A stretch of DNA of 64,000 nt from Arachnia propionica (GCF_003859805.1 NZ_RQZG01000018.1:60254-124253), one strand, 5' to 3'; shown: positions 32,733 through 41,966, counted from the first letter of the stretch. Program-made: numbers and translations. Notes: generated by a model not told the origin, from the sequence alone.

Positions 32733-33953
32733 TCAGAAGCCGGTCTTGGGAAGGCCGGGCTTCGCTGGGGCACTGGGGGCCGGCACATTCGGCTTCGGGG
32801 TGGTCGGAGCCGGGGTACTGGGAGCCGGGGTGCTCGGAGCGGGCGTGCTGGGAGCGGGCGTGCTCGGAGCCGGGGTGCTCGGGGCAGGCGTGCTGGGAGC
32901 CGGGGTGCTCGGGGCAGGCGTGCTGGGAGCCGGGGTGCTCGGGGCAGGCGTGCTGGGAGCGGGCGGCGTCGGCTTGGCATTCCACATCAGCTTCACCTCG
33001 GCGTCCACCTTCTTCGGGGTGGAGTGGACCAGGATGATGGTCTGGGTGCGCTTGCCCTTGCCGATCAGCAGCTGCCCGGCGTTGGCGTGGCCGAACAGGG
33101 AGGAGGTCAGCTTGACCTCGCCGGCCGGGGCGTCGGCCGGGACGTCGAGGAAGAGCTCCTGACCGACCGGAGCGGCGTTGGCGTCGACGGCCTTGCCGTC
33201 AGCGGTCACCAGCGGGTAGGGCAGTTCGCCCTCCAGCTTGACGGTGGCGGCGGTGGACTCGATCAGGATCGGGCCGACCTTGGCGCCGGCCTCCCCGGCC
33301 TGCTCCGGGGCCTTGATGGTCAGGGCCGGGCCGGCGGACTCCTGCAGACCGGTGTTCGCGGGACCGAGCAGGTAGTCGTAGAGCTTCTTCACACGCTGCT
33401 GACGAGCGGCGTCGGTGTCGGGGGCCTGGCCGTAGTGATCCCACAGCTTGCCGTTCCACTTGAAACCGTTGGTCAGGTTCCAGATCGCCGACTGGGTGGC
33501 GGTGACGGCCTCCTTCTCGGTGAGACCAGGGACGTCAGCGGCCTTCGTGATCTCCTCCAGCGAGGACTGCGGGTAGCTGCGCTGGACGATCCAGCTCACC
33601 TTCGCGCGGACGTTCGCGTCGGTCTTGAAGTTGTTGGTGCCGGGGAACTGGTCCCAGCCGACCTGCTGCAGGTCGGTACCCCACCTGGCTGGGACGTCCA
33701 GTTCGACGCAGTAGGCGTAGAACGGCTTGGCGCCGGCCTTGGCGTGGACCGCGAGCAGCTGGGTGGAGTACGGCTTGCCGTCACGATCCAGGTAGTGGCC
33801 GTAGTACAGCTCCTGGGATGTCCCGAGCTTGGGGTAGCCGGGGTCGTATTCGTCGGCGCGTGCCTGCGGGGAGACGAGGGCGCTGAACAGCATGGCAGCG
33901 GCCATCATCGCGGCGAGGACATACCGAGGAACGGCGCGGTTGGGGGTGCGCAT
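32733..33953 (-). CDS. Secreted thioester-domain (TQXA) protein ending at LPKTGF
   Basis: A 406-residue exported protein. A signal peptide (1-33, predicted cleavage after ARA) precedes a thioester domain: Cys82 in YAYCVELD and Gln154 in TATQSAIW would form the internal Cys-Gln thioester that bonds host or cell-surface amines in Gram-positive adhesins. A beta-rich domain follows (about 200-310), then about ten APSTP repeats and PGLPKTGF. The LPXTG sorting motif is the last thing in the protein: no hydrophobic helix or basic tail follows, and a terminator comes immediately after. As written it would be secreted rather than wall-anchored. ATG at 33953 follows GGAGG at ideal spacing. Confidence 0.85.
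   Translation of the reverse strand: MRTPNRAVPRYVLAAMMAAAMLFSALVSPQARADEYDPGYPKLGTSQELYYGHYLDRDGKPYSTQLLAVHAKAGAKPFYAYCVELDVPARWGTDLQQVGWDQFPGTNNFKTDANVRAKVSWIVQRSYPQSSLEEITKAADVPGLTEKEAVTATQSAIWNLTNGFKWNGKLWDHYGQAPDTDAARQQRVKKLYDYLLGPANTGLQESAGPALTIKAPEQAGEAGAKVGPILIESTAATVKLEGELPYPLVTADGKAVDANAAPVGQELFLDVPADAPAGEVKLTSSLFGHANAGQLLIGKGKRTQTIILVHSTPKKVDAEVKLMWNAKPTPPAPSTPAPSTPAPSTPAPSTPAPSTPAPSTPAPSTPAPSTPAPSTPAPSTPAPTTPKPNVPAPSAPAKPGLPKTGF
32807..32965. repeat. 15-bp tandem repeat encoding APSTP
   Basis: About ten units of 15 bp (coding on the minus strand as GCN-CCN-AGC-ACN-CCN) with small codon changes between GCC/GCT and CCC/CCG. The array forms the stalk between the folded domains and LPKTGF and is a likely site of length variation by slippage or recombination. 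Confidence 0.8.
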
Positions 33954-34065
33954 CACTCTTCCTCCGAAAGTCAGGTGTGGTTTGGGGGTGGCCTACTGAA
34001 CTTTCGGCCAACCATAACGTAGCCCTTCAGTGGCCGGAAAGGAAATTCGCGAATGTCCGGAGGTG

Positions 34066-35967
34066 TCAACTTTTTGGTGTCACCCGGCACACCAGCGCCT
34101 CGTAGGGGCGCATCGGCCCGCTCCGGTCGCAGGCGGTGCCGAGGACCACCTCGAGCGGTCGGTCCCGGTGTCTGCGCCGCAGTTCATGGGGTGAGAGGTT
34201 CACCTCGATGAACCAGCGCTCGTCCTCGTGCTCGCGGAACCAGGCGAAGTAGTCGCGGACCCCGACGTCGATGAACCGGATCGAGCCCAGCCGCAACGTC
34301 GCATGCTCACGACGCAGCCGGATCAGGTCCTGGTGGAACCGCAGCACCGACCCGGGGTCCTGCTCCTGTTCCTCGACGGTGTGGCCGACGGACTCCTCGG
34401 AACCGGACAGCCACGGGGTGCCGGTGGTGAACCCCAGCCCCGGGCCACGTCGCCACCGCATCGGGACCCGCGCGTGGTCGCGGGAACCGGCCAGCACCTT
34501 CGGCCAGGCGCCGGGACCCTCCGCGTCGAGGAGGTTGAGCGACTCGACGTCGCGCAGGGCCGAGGCGTCGGGGAAGGCCTGGTTGACGGCCCCGATCTCC
34601 TGCCCCTGGAAGATGAACGGGGTGCCGCGCATCGTGAGCAGCAGCGTCGCCAGGGCCTTGCCCAGGGCGGTGCGGAACCGGGGATCGGGGTTCACCTTCG
34701 AGATCATGCGGGGGTTGTCGTGGTTCTCGAAGAACAACGCCTGCCAGTCCCCGGCGTCCAGGCGGGACTGGTAGTCGATCCAGTAACGCTTGAGGAAGTT
34801 GAGGTCGTAGGCGTAGTCGTCCCAGCGGACGTGCCCCGGGGTCTCCAGGTGGTCGAAGCTGAACACGAGATCCAGCTCGTCACGGGTGGTGTGGGTGAGC
34901 AGCCGTGCGGTCTCGACGCCGACCCCGGGCCCCTCCCCGATCATCACCGGGCGGGCGTCACCTCCCGGCGCCTCGGTGCCGGGCGCGACGTCGTCGCGGG
35001 TGAAGGCCGCCTGCCGGAGCCAGGCCAGGTGGTCGTGGAGACGGGGGCCGTGGAAGTAGTGCTCCACCCCGGTGAAACCCATGAGCTGCCCGACCCTGGG
35101 GTTGCCGTCGGGCAGGCCGTCGCGTTTGGAGATGTAGTTGATGACGTCCAGCCGGAAACCGTCGACTCCCTTGTCCAGCCAGAACCGGACGATGTCGGCG
35201 ACCTCACGGCGCACCGCCGGGTGCTCCCAGTTGAGGTCGGGCTGCTCGGGGGTGAACAGGTGCAGGGCCCACGTGTCGCCGATCCTCCGCCAGGCCGGTC
35301 CGGAGAAGAAGGAGGTCCAGTTGTTCGGGAGGTCCTCGCCGTCGCGCAGGAAGTAGAAGTCGCGGTGGTCGCCACCCGCGAGGGCGTCGCGGAACCAGGG
35401 GTGCTCGTCGGAGGTGTGGTTGACCACCAGGTCGAGGATGATGCGCATGCCGTGGTGGTGGCAGGCCTCGACGAGCTCCTCCAGGTCCGCCATGGTGCCC
35501 ATCTCGGTCATGACCGCCCGGTAGTCGGAGATGTCGTAGCCCATGTCCTTGTTGGGGGAGGCGAAGATGGGGGAGAGCCACACGCAGTCGATGCTGAGAC
35601 GCTGCAGGTGGTCGAGGTGGTCGATGATGCCGCGGAGGTCGCCGATGCCGTCGCCGTCGCTGTCGGCGAAGGAACGCGGGTAGATCTGGTAGAACACCGC
35701 CTGTTTCCACCAGGTGGCCTGGACGGGCCCGCCCCGTCGGGGTGGGGCCTCGGGGCAGTCGGCGAGGAGGTCGAGGAGGGTGCTGGTGAACCCGTCGCCG
35801 AGGAAGCGTTCCAGCCACGAGACCCGCATGCGGGAGACCAGGGGGTTGGTGACCCAGGCGCGGCTCCTGCCGGCCTGCAGCAGGACCTTGTCGATGATGT
35901 CGCGCCCGAGGGGATGGGCGTGGACCTGGGCGATGGTGGCGGTGTGATCCAGTTTCACGGGCACCAT
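34066..35967 (-). CDS. GH13 alpha-glucosidase (oligo-1,6-glucosidase-like)
   Basis: A 633-residue glycoside hydrolase. The (beta/alpha)8 domain starts near residue 88 with WWKQAVFYQIYPRSF. Catalytic residues are the nucleophile Asp in GFRLDVINYI, acid Glu in MIGEGPGV and the third Asp in FENHDNPR; LVVNHTSDEH is the family region I. A ~85-residue N-terminal extension (LDHTATIAQVHAHPLGRDIID...) precedes the barrel. No signal peptide, so it acts on imported short alpha-glucans or trehalose/isomaltose-type sugars. A sugar symporter gene lies 950 bp upstream on the same strand. Confidence 0.9.
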   Translation of the reverse strand: MVPVKLDHTATIAQVHAHPLGRDIIDKVLLQAGRSRAWVTNPLVSRMRVSWLERFLGDGFTSTLLDLLADCPEAPPRRGGPVQATWWKQAVFYQIYPRSFADSDGDGIGDLRGIIDHLDHLQRLSIDCVWLSPIFASPNKDMGYDISDYRAVMTEMGTMADLEELVEACHHHGMRIILDLVVNHTSDEHPWFRDALAGGDHRDFYFLRDGEDLPNNWTSFFSGPAWRRIGDTWALHLFTPEQPDLNWEHPAVRREVADIVRFWLDKGVDGFRLDVINYISKRDGLPDGNPRVGQLMGFTGVEHYFHGPRLHDHLAWLRQAAFTRDDVAPGTEAPGGDARPVMIGEGPGVGVETARLLTHTTRDELDLVFSFDHLETPGHVRWDDYAYDLNFLKRYWIDYQSRLDAGDWQALFFENHDNPRMISKVNPDPRFRTALGKALATLLLTMRGTPFIFQGQEIGAVNQAFPDASALRDVESLNLLDAEGPGAWPKVLAGSRDHARVPMRWRRGPGLGFTTGTPWLSGSEESVGHTVEEQEQDPGSVLRFHQDLIRLRREHATLRLGSIRFIDVGVRDYFAWFREHEDERWFIEVNLSPHELRRRHRDRPLEVVLGTACDRSGPMRPYEALVCRVTPKS

Positions 35968-35992
35968 CGTGCCGGAGCTGCTCGGCGCGGAT

Positions 35993-36056
35993 GGTGTTTT
36001 CTGCCATTCTCGGTCGCTGGACAGGGGGTCAGTGCCGAGAAATGGCAGAGAACACC
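35993..36056. repeat. Long inverted repeat over the 3' end of the DUF559 gene
   Basis: Arms of 21-22 bp, GGTGTTTTCTGCCATTCTCGG (split as GGTGTTTTCTG + CCATTCTCGG) and its near complement at 36035-36056, with a 21-nt loop. The right arm encodes the last residues of the DUF559 protein. It lies upstream of the GH13 gene and could end the DUF559 transcript. Confidence 0.65.
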
Positions 36057-36868
36057 GTCAACACCGAACGCACGTCGCCGACGAGTTGGTCAAGTGTGCC
36101 GGCGGTGTGGCGGAGAACGGTCCATCCCCGTTTCATGAGCAGGTTCTGGCGTTCCCGATCCGCCACGAAGGCCGTGTGCTGCCGGTGGTGTTCCCAGCCG
36201 TCGAGCTCGAAGGCCAGGCTCACCCGGGGGAAGGCGATGTCCACGAAGTACCGCCTCCCTCCCAGCCGCACCTCGTAGTTGCTCCTCCAGCTCTGGACCC
36301 CTGCGGCCCGAAGCATCTGATGGGCCTTCAGCTCGAGGGGGGACCAGGGTTCGTACTCGGCTGCCAGGACGAGCTTCCGGCGGATCGGTTGCCCCCGGGG
36401 AGCCGGGCATCAGTCTGAGCGCCGACTCCAGGCGGGGCTGTGTGGTGACCCGTCGACGCAGGGCCTCGCAGAGTGCGGCCCCATCCCCATCGGCGATCAT
36501 CCCGAGCACCGACAACTCCACACCGGCAACCCGCGCATCCCCCCACACGTCGGAGGAGCTGCTCCGGTACGCGCAGCCTGCGACACCTGAGCCAGTCCCG
36601 TGGGACGCGCCAAGAAGTCCACCACCCTCGGCTCGAGGTCAGGCCACCATGTCAACGCAGCCGCACTCGCGCCCAGCAGGGCACCCGTCGGTTTCCACGA
36701 CGTGGCGGCCCGTGCGAGCAGGACGTGCTCGACGGGAACGTCCACCCGGCGACAGACCCCGGGGAGCAGGGACACCAGGTGTCCGACCTCCACCAGGTGA
36801 TCGACATGACGGTGCAGTTCCGGGTCGGCGCGCCGCACCACGAGCGACTGGGAGCGCAGAGTACTCAT
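36029..36868 (-). pseudogene. Second DUF559-type endonuclease-like gene with three +1 shifts
   Basis: Removing one base from CC at 36577-36578, one from C6 at 36539-36544 and one from the G/C run at 36392-36400 gives a smooth 278-residue protein. It starts MSTLRSQSLVV, runs through LAQVSQ-LRVPEQLLRRV-GDARVAGVELS and PGSRGQPIRRKLVLAAEYE, and ends in the DUF559 domain (FVDIAFPRVSLAFELDGWEHH, then RERQNLLMKRGW). It is homologous in plan to the gene at 12.6-13.4 kb but clearly diverged. As read it is non-functional. Three same-sign shifts in 200 bp point to sequencing error or a decaying gene. Confidence 0.75.
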
Positions 36869-36916
36869 GTCAACACTCTGGGCAGCTGTGCGGCCCAAGG
36901 ACGCTTCTCCACAGCG

Positions 36917-38239
36917 TCACCGAGCCTCCAACTCCGCGACGATCTCGGCGAAGCGGGCCTCGTCCAGACGGTGTCCCTTGAGGATGAACCAGGAGGCGAC
37001 GATGAGCAGCATCGGGACGCCGAGCATCACGGTCTGGAAGACGGTGACGTCCACCCTGTCCCCGCCGCTGATCCCGGACAGCAGCAGGGCCAGCCCGACG
37101 AACCCGGTGCCCAGCCCGTTGGAGGCCTTGTAGATGAAGGGCTGCACGGCCAGGGTGATGGACTCGTTGCGTCGCCCGAGCTTCCACTGGCCGTACTCCA
37201 CGCAGTCGGTGATGAACATGAGCATGAGCAGTTGGATGAAGGCCTGCCCGCTGAACAGCAGGATCCCGGCCAGCACCACCAGGTGGATGGAGGAGGCCGC
37301 GAACCAGAACACCAGCAGACCTGCCAGACACAGCACCGTCGCCAGGGTGTGGATCCGGCGACGGCGGAGCCTGCGGCGCAGCAGTGGGAAGACCGCGAGT
37401 CCGGTCAGCTGGGCGACCGCCAGGATCGCGGCGAAGATCGAGTACGCCGCCTCGTCGCCGTGGACGTACTTGAACCAGTAGATCCCGAGGCTGGTCACCG
37501 TCATGTATCCCGCCATGAAGCACAACATCGCGGCCGTGACCCACAGCAGCTGGTCGTTGCGCCCGATCACCGTGACCACCTCGCGCCAGCTGGTGCGCTC
37601 CGCGACCGGCTCGACCTGCTGGCGTGTGAAGCCCAGCGTCAGGAGCTGGAACAGCAGTTTCAGCACCACGAGGATCGCGGCGAAGGCCAGCCAGCCCAGC
37701 TGCTGGTTCCCGAGCACCTCACCGAGCGCGCCGGTTGCCGGCACCACCGTGACCACCACGCTGAACAGGCCGAGGTTGGCGACGATCCGGGCGATGGCCC
37801 CGATCCGTTCCCGCTCCCTGAGGTCCTGCGACAGGGCGGGCAGCATCGACCAGAACGAGATGTCGTTGATGGTGTAGGCCACCGACCACACCAGGTAGAC
37901 CACCGTGAACCACGCGATGAAGGCCCACCCCGTCAGGCCGGTGTCGACGAACAACGCCAGGGTGGCGGCCGCCCACAGCGCCCCGCCGAACGCGATCCAC
38001 GGCTTGAACTTGCCCCATCGGGAGCGGGTGTTGTCCACGATCAGTCCCATGACGGGATCGTTGAGGGCGTCGAAGATCCGCATCACCACCAGCACGACGG
38101 TGACCGCGGCGGTCGCCGTCGCCGGGATGTGGGCCACGTCGGTGAGGTAGTACATGAGGTAGAGGCTCACCAGCGCCGCTGACATGTCCCGCCCGAGGGT
38201 CCCCAGCCCGAAGCTGAGACGGTTGCGCCAAGGACTCAT
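36917..38239 (-). CDS. GPH-family sugar:cation symporter (MelB-like)
   Basis: A 440-residue transporter with twelve predicted helices. The family signature DALNDPVMGLIVDNTRSRWGKFKPW follows helix 2, including the Asp residues that bind the cation in MelB. It probably imports a glucoside or other glycoside together with H+ or Na+. The GH13 enzyme downstream on the same strand is a natural metabolic partner, although the broken DUF559 gene lies between them. ATG at 38239 chosen because the frame extending upstream has no family homology. Confidence 0.88.
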   Translation of the reverse strand: MSPWRNRLSFGLGTLGRDMSAALVSLYLMYYLTDVAHIPATATAAVTVVLVVMRIFDALNDPVMGLIVDNTRSRWGKFKPWIAFGGALWAAATLALFVDTGLTGWAFIAWFTVVYLVWSVAYTINDISFWSMLPALSQDLRERERIGAIARIVANLGLFSVVVTVVPATGALGEVLGNQQLGWLAFAAILVVLKLLFQLLTLGFTRQQVEPVAERTSWREVVTVIGRNDQLLWVTAAMLCFMAGYMTVTSLGIYWFKYVHGDEAAYSIFAAILAVAQLTGLAVFPLLRRRLRRRRIHTLATVLCLAGLLVFWFAASSIHLVVLAGILLFSGQAFIQLLMLMFITDCVEYGQWKLGRRNESITLAVQPFIYKASNGLGTGFVGLALLLSGISGGDRVDVTVFQTVMLGVPMLLIVASWFILKGHRLDEARFAEIVAELEAR

Positions 38240-38302
38240 GGCGCAACCGTACCGGGCCGCGCCCGGCCGCGGGGGCGAGGGCGGACAGCCCCGCGCCACA
38301 CG

Positions 38303-38376
38303 GCACGAATCGCCGTTCTGCTCGATTTTGGAACGTTTCACAAGGGGGTTCGAGCAAGTAGAACGGCGATTCGTGC
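38303..38376. repeat. Inverted repeat, second palindrome family
   Basis: Arms GCACGAATCGCCGTTCT (38303-38319) and complement (38360-38376), with the outer GCTCGA also paired after a small bulge. It lies in the 260-bp divergent gap between the symporter and merR genes. A single arm of the same sequence recurs at 63077. The rest of the gap holds only the likely promoters. Confidence 0.75.
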
Positions 38377-38499
38377 ACAGTGGTTGGGGTGAGAAAGTGC
38401 GTCGAGGATGCCCGCGGGTGCGCCCTGCCGAGGCCGCCGAGCAAGAGAATGTGCCCCGACGGTTGACCCTCACACGGTGGCAGGGTCCACAGTGGGGTC

Positions 38500-39318
38500 A
38501 TGGCCGAGACCAGACTGCTCCGCATCGGGGAGTTCTCCACCCTGACCCGGTTGTCCGTGCGCATGCTCCGGCACTACGACGCCCACGGCGTCCTGAGCCC
38601 GGCGAGCATCGACGAGTTCACCGGGTACCGGTTCTACGCGCCGGACCAGGTGGCCGACGCGCTGCTCATCCGTCAGCTGCGCGACGTGGGCTTCTCCGTC
38701 TCCGCCATCGCCGCCCTGCTCCCACTGCGCCGGGAACCGGAACTGCTCCGGCGGGCGCTGGTGGTGCAACGCGAGCACCTCGTGACCGAGGCCCGGGCCG
38801 CTGAGCTGCGCCTCGCTCGGATCGACCAACTCATCTCCATCACACAAGGGAGGACCATCATGGCCGAACTCACCACCACCATCCATCCTGCGCACCGCGT
38901 CGTCGCCCTGCGCACCATCATCCCCACCTACCAGGACGAGGGGCAGGCCTGGGACCAGCTCATGACCGAGGTGATGAACCAGCACCTGCCCCTTGCCGAC
39001 GGGCCGTGCGGGGCCACCTTCCACGACCCCGAGTACAAGGAGGTCGACGTGGACGTCGAGGTCTGGGTCGCGGTCCAGCCCGATGCGACGGCGACGGCCC
39101 CGCTCACCACCTGCGACGTGCCGGAGCAGCGGGTCGCCGTCGCCCTGGTGAAAGGGCCGTACGACCTCATCGGTGCCGCGGTGGATGAGCTGGGCACCCA
39201 CCTGGATGCCGAGGGACTGACCATCGCCGGACCGATGTACAACCGCTACCTGGTCGGTCCGGCGCAGACCGACGACCCGGCCCAGTACGTGACCGAGGTC
39301 TGCATCCCGGTCTCGTGA
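38500..39318 (+). CDS. MerR-family regulator with GyrI-like effector domain
   Basis: A 272-residue BmrR-type activator. The N-terminal winged helix is typical (LRIGEFSTLTRLSVRMLRHYD, then GYRFYAPDQVADALLIRQLRDVGFS), a coiled-coil dimerisation helix spans about 85-118, and the C-terminal half is a GyrI-like ligand-binding domain (HPAHRVVALRTI ... YDLIGAAVDELGTHL). Members sense lipophilic cations and switch on multidrug exporters by bending the promoter. No exporter is immediately adjacent; the symporter is divergent. Confidence 0.9.
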   Translation: MAETRLLRIGEFSTLTRLSVRMLRHYDAHGVLSPASIDEFTGYRFYAPDQVADALLIRQLRDVGFSVSAIAALLPLRREPELLRRALVVQREHLVTEARAAELRLARIDQLISITQGRTIMAELTTTIHPAHRVVALRTIIPTYQDEGQAWDQLMTEVMNQHLPLADGPCGATFHDPEYKEVDVDVEVWVAVQPDATATAPLTTCDVPEQRVAVALVKGPYDLIGAAVDELGTHLDAEGLTIAGPMYNRYLVGPAQTDDPAQYVTEVCIPVS

Positions 39319-39326
39319 ACCCTGCC

Positions 39327-39367
39327 GGTGGCCGCCACCCGTCGTTCCCCGACGGCTGGCGGCCGCC
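39327..39367. terminator. Terminator after merR
   Basis: 18-bp arms GGTGGCCGCCACCCGTCG and CGACGGCTGGCGGCCGCC with two mismatches around TTCCC, 8 bp past the merR stop and 50 bp before the acyl-CoA ligase start. Confidence 0.7.
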
Positions 39368-39417
39368 CTCGTCGAGGAGATCGTCGCACTACCTACGGTC
39401 GCGTAAACTAAGGCCCC

Positions 39418-41202
39418 ATGATCGACCACCTCGCCGTGCAGCTGCGCCACACCATCGTCGAGCACCGCGGCCGACCCGCCACCCGGATCAGGACCGACAA
39501 GGGCTGGCGGGTCCACAGCTTCGAACAGTTCGGTCGCCGCATCGACGAGATCGCCCAGGGCCTGCTCGACCTGGGCATCGAACCCGGCGACAGGATCGGC
39601 CTGTTCGCGGGCAACTGCCCCGAGTGGTCCGAGATCGACTTCGGTGCCACGACGGTCAGGGCCGTGCCGGTGCCGCTGTACGCCACCTCCACCCCGGAGC
39701 AGATCCGCCACATCGCCACGGACTCGGGCCTCAGGATCATGTTCGTCGGGGGTCGCAGCGAGGGCGAGCGTGTCCTCGAGGTGGCAGGGGATCTCCCGGA
39801 GCTGGGGCTCATCGTCGCCATCACCGGGTGGGAGGGGATGCCCGACGAGGTCGTCACCCTCGACGACTTCCGCGCCACCGCGGATCCCGAGGCCATCGGA
39901 CGACGACTCGCCACCGCCACCGGTGACGACCTCGCCTCGATCATCTACACCTCCGGCACCACCGGTGACCCCAAGGGGGTGATGCTGCGCCACGGCGCCT
40001 TCATCGCGCAGAAACGCGCCATCGACGAGATGTTCGACTTCGACGGCGATGACCACTCGCTGTGCTTCCTGCCGCTGTCCCACGCCCTGGAGCGGGCCTG
40101 GACCGCGATCATCCTGCTCAAGGGGTGCATGAACACCTACGTGCCGGACGCCCGCACCGTCGCCGAGGCGATGGTGGAGGCCAGGCCGACGCTGCTGGTC
40201 AGTGTGCCGAAGCTCTACGAGAAGGTGTTCGCGACGGCGCACGCGAAGGTGGCCTCCTCGAAGCTCAAGCGTGCGATCTTCACCTGGGCCCTGCGGGTCG
40301 GGGCCAGGAACCAGCGGGCCTACCGCAAGGGTCGTCGCCCGGCCCTGTGGTGGCGGGCCCAGCTGGGGCTGGCGGACCGCCTGGTGCTCTCCAGCATCCG
40401 GGCGGCCATCGGCGGCCACAAGTCCGTGCTGGCCTGCGGCGGCGCACCCCTGCGCAAGGAGGTGGAGGAGTTCTTCTCCGCCGTCGGCCAGCCGATCCAC
40501 ACCGGCTACGGACTGACGGAGGCCTCCCCGCTGGTGACCTTCAACTCTCCCGGTGGCGGGTTCAAGATCGGCACGGCCGGGCGGGTGCTCGACGGTGGGC
40601 AGCTGCACATCGGTGAGCACGGCGAGGTGCTGTTCCGCGGCCCCAACGTCATGGCGGGGTACTGGAACGACGAGGAGGCCACCCGCGCCGCCATCGACGA
40701 CGACGGCTGGCTCCACACCGGTGACGCGGGCTACGTCGACGTCGACGGGTTCCTCGTCATCACCGACCGCATCAAGGACATCATCATCACCCTCGGCGGC
40801 AAGAACGTCGCCCCGCAGCCCATCGAGGGGATGATCCTCGCCGACCCGCTGTTCGAGCACGCCGTCCTGCTCGGCGACAACCGGCCGTGCCTGACCCTGC
40901 TGGTCAAGCCGTCGCTGCCGCAGGTCGAGGAGCTCGGCAGGCTCATGCAGTGGCCGGGTGAGCTGGCCGACTGGGTGAAGTCCGGTGAGCTGGCCGAGGA
41001 GCTGCGCCGCCGCGTCGCCGAGCTGACCGCCAGGCTGCCCTCCCAGGAGCGTCCCCGCGCCACCGAGGTGATGGACGAGGACCTCACCATGGACAACGGG
41101 ATGCTCACCCCGACGCTCAAGGTGCGACGTCGCCAGGTCGAGGAACGCTTCAAGGAACTCATCGACGGCATGTACGAGGCCCTGGAACGTCGCAAGCGCT
41201 GA
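39418..41202 (+). CDS. Long-chain fatty acid-CoA ligase
   Basis: A 594-residue AMP-forming adenylate enzyme (FadD15-like). The ATP-binding P-loop motif is IIYTSGTTGDPKGVML near residue 180, followed by FLPLSHALER, GYGLTEASPL, the adenylate Asp in WLHTGDAGYVD, and the hinge ITDRIKDIIITLGGKNVAPQPIE. The catalytic Lys region lies near the C-terminus (NGMLTPTLKVRR). It activates fatty acids for lipid synthesis or degradation. Single-gene unit followed by a palindromic repeat. Confidence 0.92.
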   Translation: MIDHLAVQLRHTIVEHRGRPATRIRTDKGWRVHSFEQFGRRIDEIAQGLLDLGIEPGDRIGLFAGNCPEWSEIDFGATTVRAVPVPLYATSTPEQIRHIATDSGLRIMFVGGRSEGERVLEVAGDLPELGLIVAITGWEGMPDEVVTLDDFRATADPEAIGRRLATATGDDLASIIYTSGTTGDPKGVMLRHGAFIAQKRAIDEMFDFDGDDHSLCFLPLSHALERAWTAIILLKGCMNTYVPDARTVAEAMVEARPTLLVSVPKLYEKVFATAHAKVASSKLKRAIFTWALRVGARNQRAYRKGRRPALWWRAQLGLADRLVLSSIRAAIGGHKSVLACGGAPLRKEVEEFFSAVGQPIHTGYGLTEASPLVTFNSPGGGFKIGTAGRVLDGGQLHIGEHGEVLFRGPNVMAGYWNDEEATRAAIDDDGWLHTGDAGYVDVDGFLVITDRIKDIIITLGGKNVAPQPIEGMILADPLFEHAVLLGDNRPCLTLLVKPSLPQVEELGRLMQWPGELADWVKSGELAEELRRRVAELTARLPSQERPRATEVMDEDLTMDNGMLTPTLKVRRRQVEERFKELIDGMYEALERRKR

Positions 41203-41219
41203 TCGCGCGGAGGCACGGT

Positions 41220-41255
41220 GGTCGGCAACAGACGGTTTTCCGACTGTTGCCGACC
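41220..41255. repeat. 36-bp palindromic repeat, copy 4
   Basis: GGTCGGCAACAGACGG, TTTT, CCGACTGTTGCCGACC: the most symmetric copy, 17 bp after the acyl-CoA ligase stop. The perfect stem and T loop suggest a terminator role here, 28 kb from the other copies. Confidence 0.85.
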
Positions 41256-41333
41256 AGCTCGCTCCGGTCGTCCGCCGGGGGTCGGGGTGACCCCGTGGGG
41301 TGGGGGAGGTGGTCACTGGATAGGGTCCCGCTC

Positions 41334-41966
41334 ATGGATGATTCCCTCGCACATGCCCTGACCCAGATCATCTCCCGACGCCGAGACGTCCGCGCCGAGT
41401 TCACCGGGGAAGCCCTCAGCGACGAGGAGCTCCGCTCACTCCTCGAGGCCGCCCACGCCGCCCCGAGCGTCGGCAACAGCCAGCCGTGGGACTTCATCGT
41501 CGTGCGCGACCGTGACCTGCTGGAGCGGTTCGCCGCCCACGTCGCGGGGTGTCGGCTCGACTACGCGAACTCCCTCGACGACGAACGTCGCGCCACGTTC
41601 GATCCCATCAAGATCGAGGGGGTGGGGGAGTCGGGGCTCGGCATCGTCGCCACCTATGACCCCACCCGGTCGGGGCCGAACGTGCTGGGCCGCCACACGA
41701 TCAACGACGCCGGCATCTTCTCGGTGGTGTGTGCGATCCAGAACCTGTGGCTCATGGCCACCGCGCGGGGCATCGGGGTCGGGTGGGTCTCGTTCTACCA
41801 GGAGCCGTTCCTGAAGGAGCTGCTCGGCATCCCGGAGCACGTGCGCCCCGTCGGCTGGCTCTGCGTCGGCCACGTGAGCTGCCTGCAGGAGGTCCCGGAC
41901 CTGATCCGGTTCGGCTGGAACGACCGGATCGCCCTCGACGACGTCATCCACGACGACCGGTGGTGA
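41334..41966 (+). CDS. bluB: 5,6-dimethylbenzimidazole synthase BluB
   Basis: A 210-residue nitroreductase-fold flavoenzyme. The diagnostic N-terminal block RRRDVRAEFTGE and HAAPSVGNSQPW matches BluB, which breaks down reduced FMN to form the lower ligand of vitamin B12. The C-terminal GVGWVSFYQEPFLKELLGIP and the conserved helix with NLWLMATARG are present. It fits with meaB as evidence for B12 metabolism. No other cobalamin genes lie nearby. ATG at 41334 chosen; the longer frame upstream overlaps the palindromic repeat. Confidence 0.85.
   Translation: MDDSLAHALTQIISRRRDVRAEFTGEALSDEELRSLLEAAHAAPSVGNSQPWDFIVVRDRDLLERFAAHVAGCRLDYANSLDDERRATFDPIKIEGVGESGLGIVATYDPTRSGPNVLGRHTINDAGIFSVVCAIQNLWLMATARGIGVGWVSFYQEPFLKELLGIPEHVRPVGWLCVGHVSCLQEVPDLIRFGWNDRIALDDVIHDDRW

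Noticed and set aside
32795..32970. CRISPR or mobile repeat in the thioester-protein gene
   Set aside because: The 15-bp units are in frame and encode the APSTP stalk.
38470..41316. 948-codon minus-strand frame opposite merR and the acyl-CoA ligase
   Set aside because: Shadow of two well-supported plus-strand genes; composition is Gly/His/Asp-rich without any fold.
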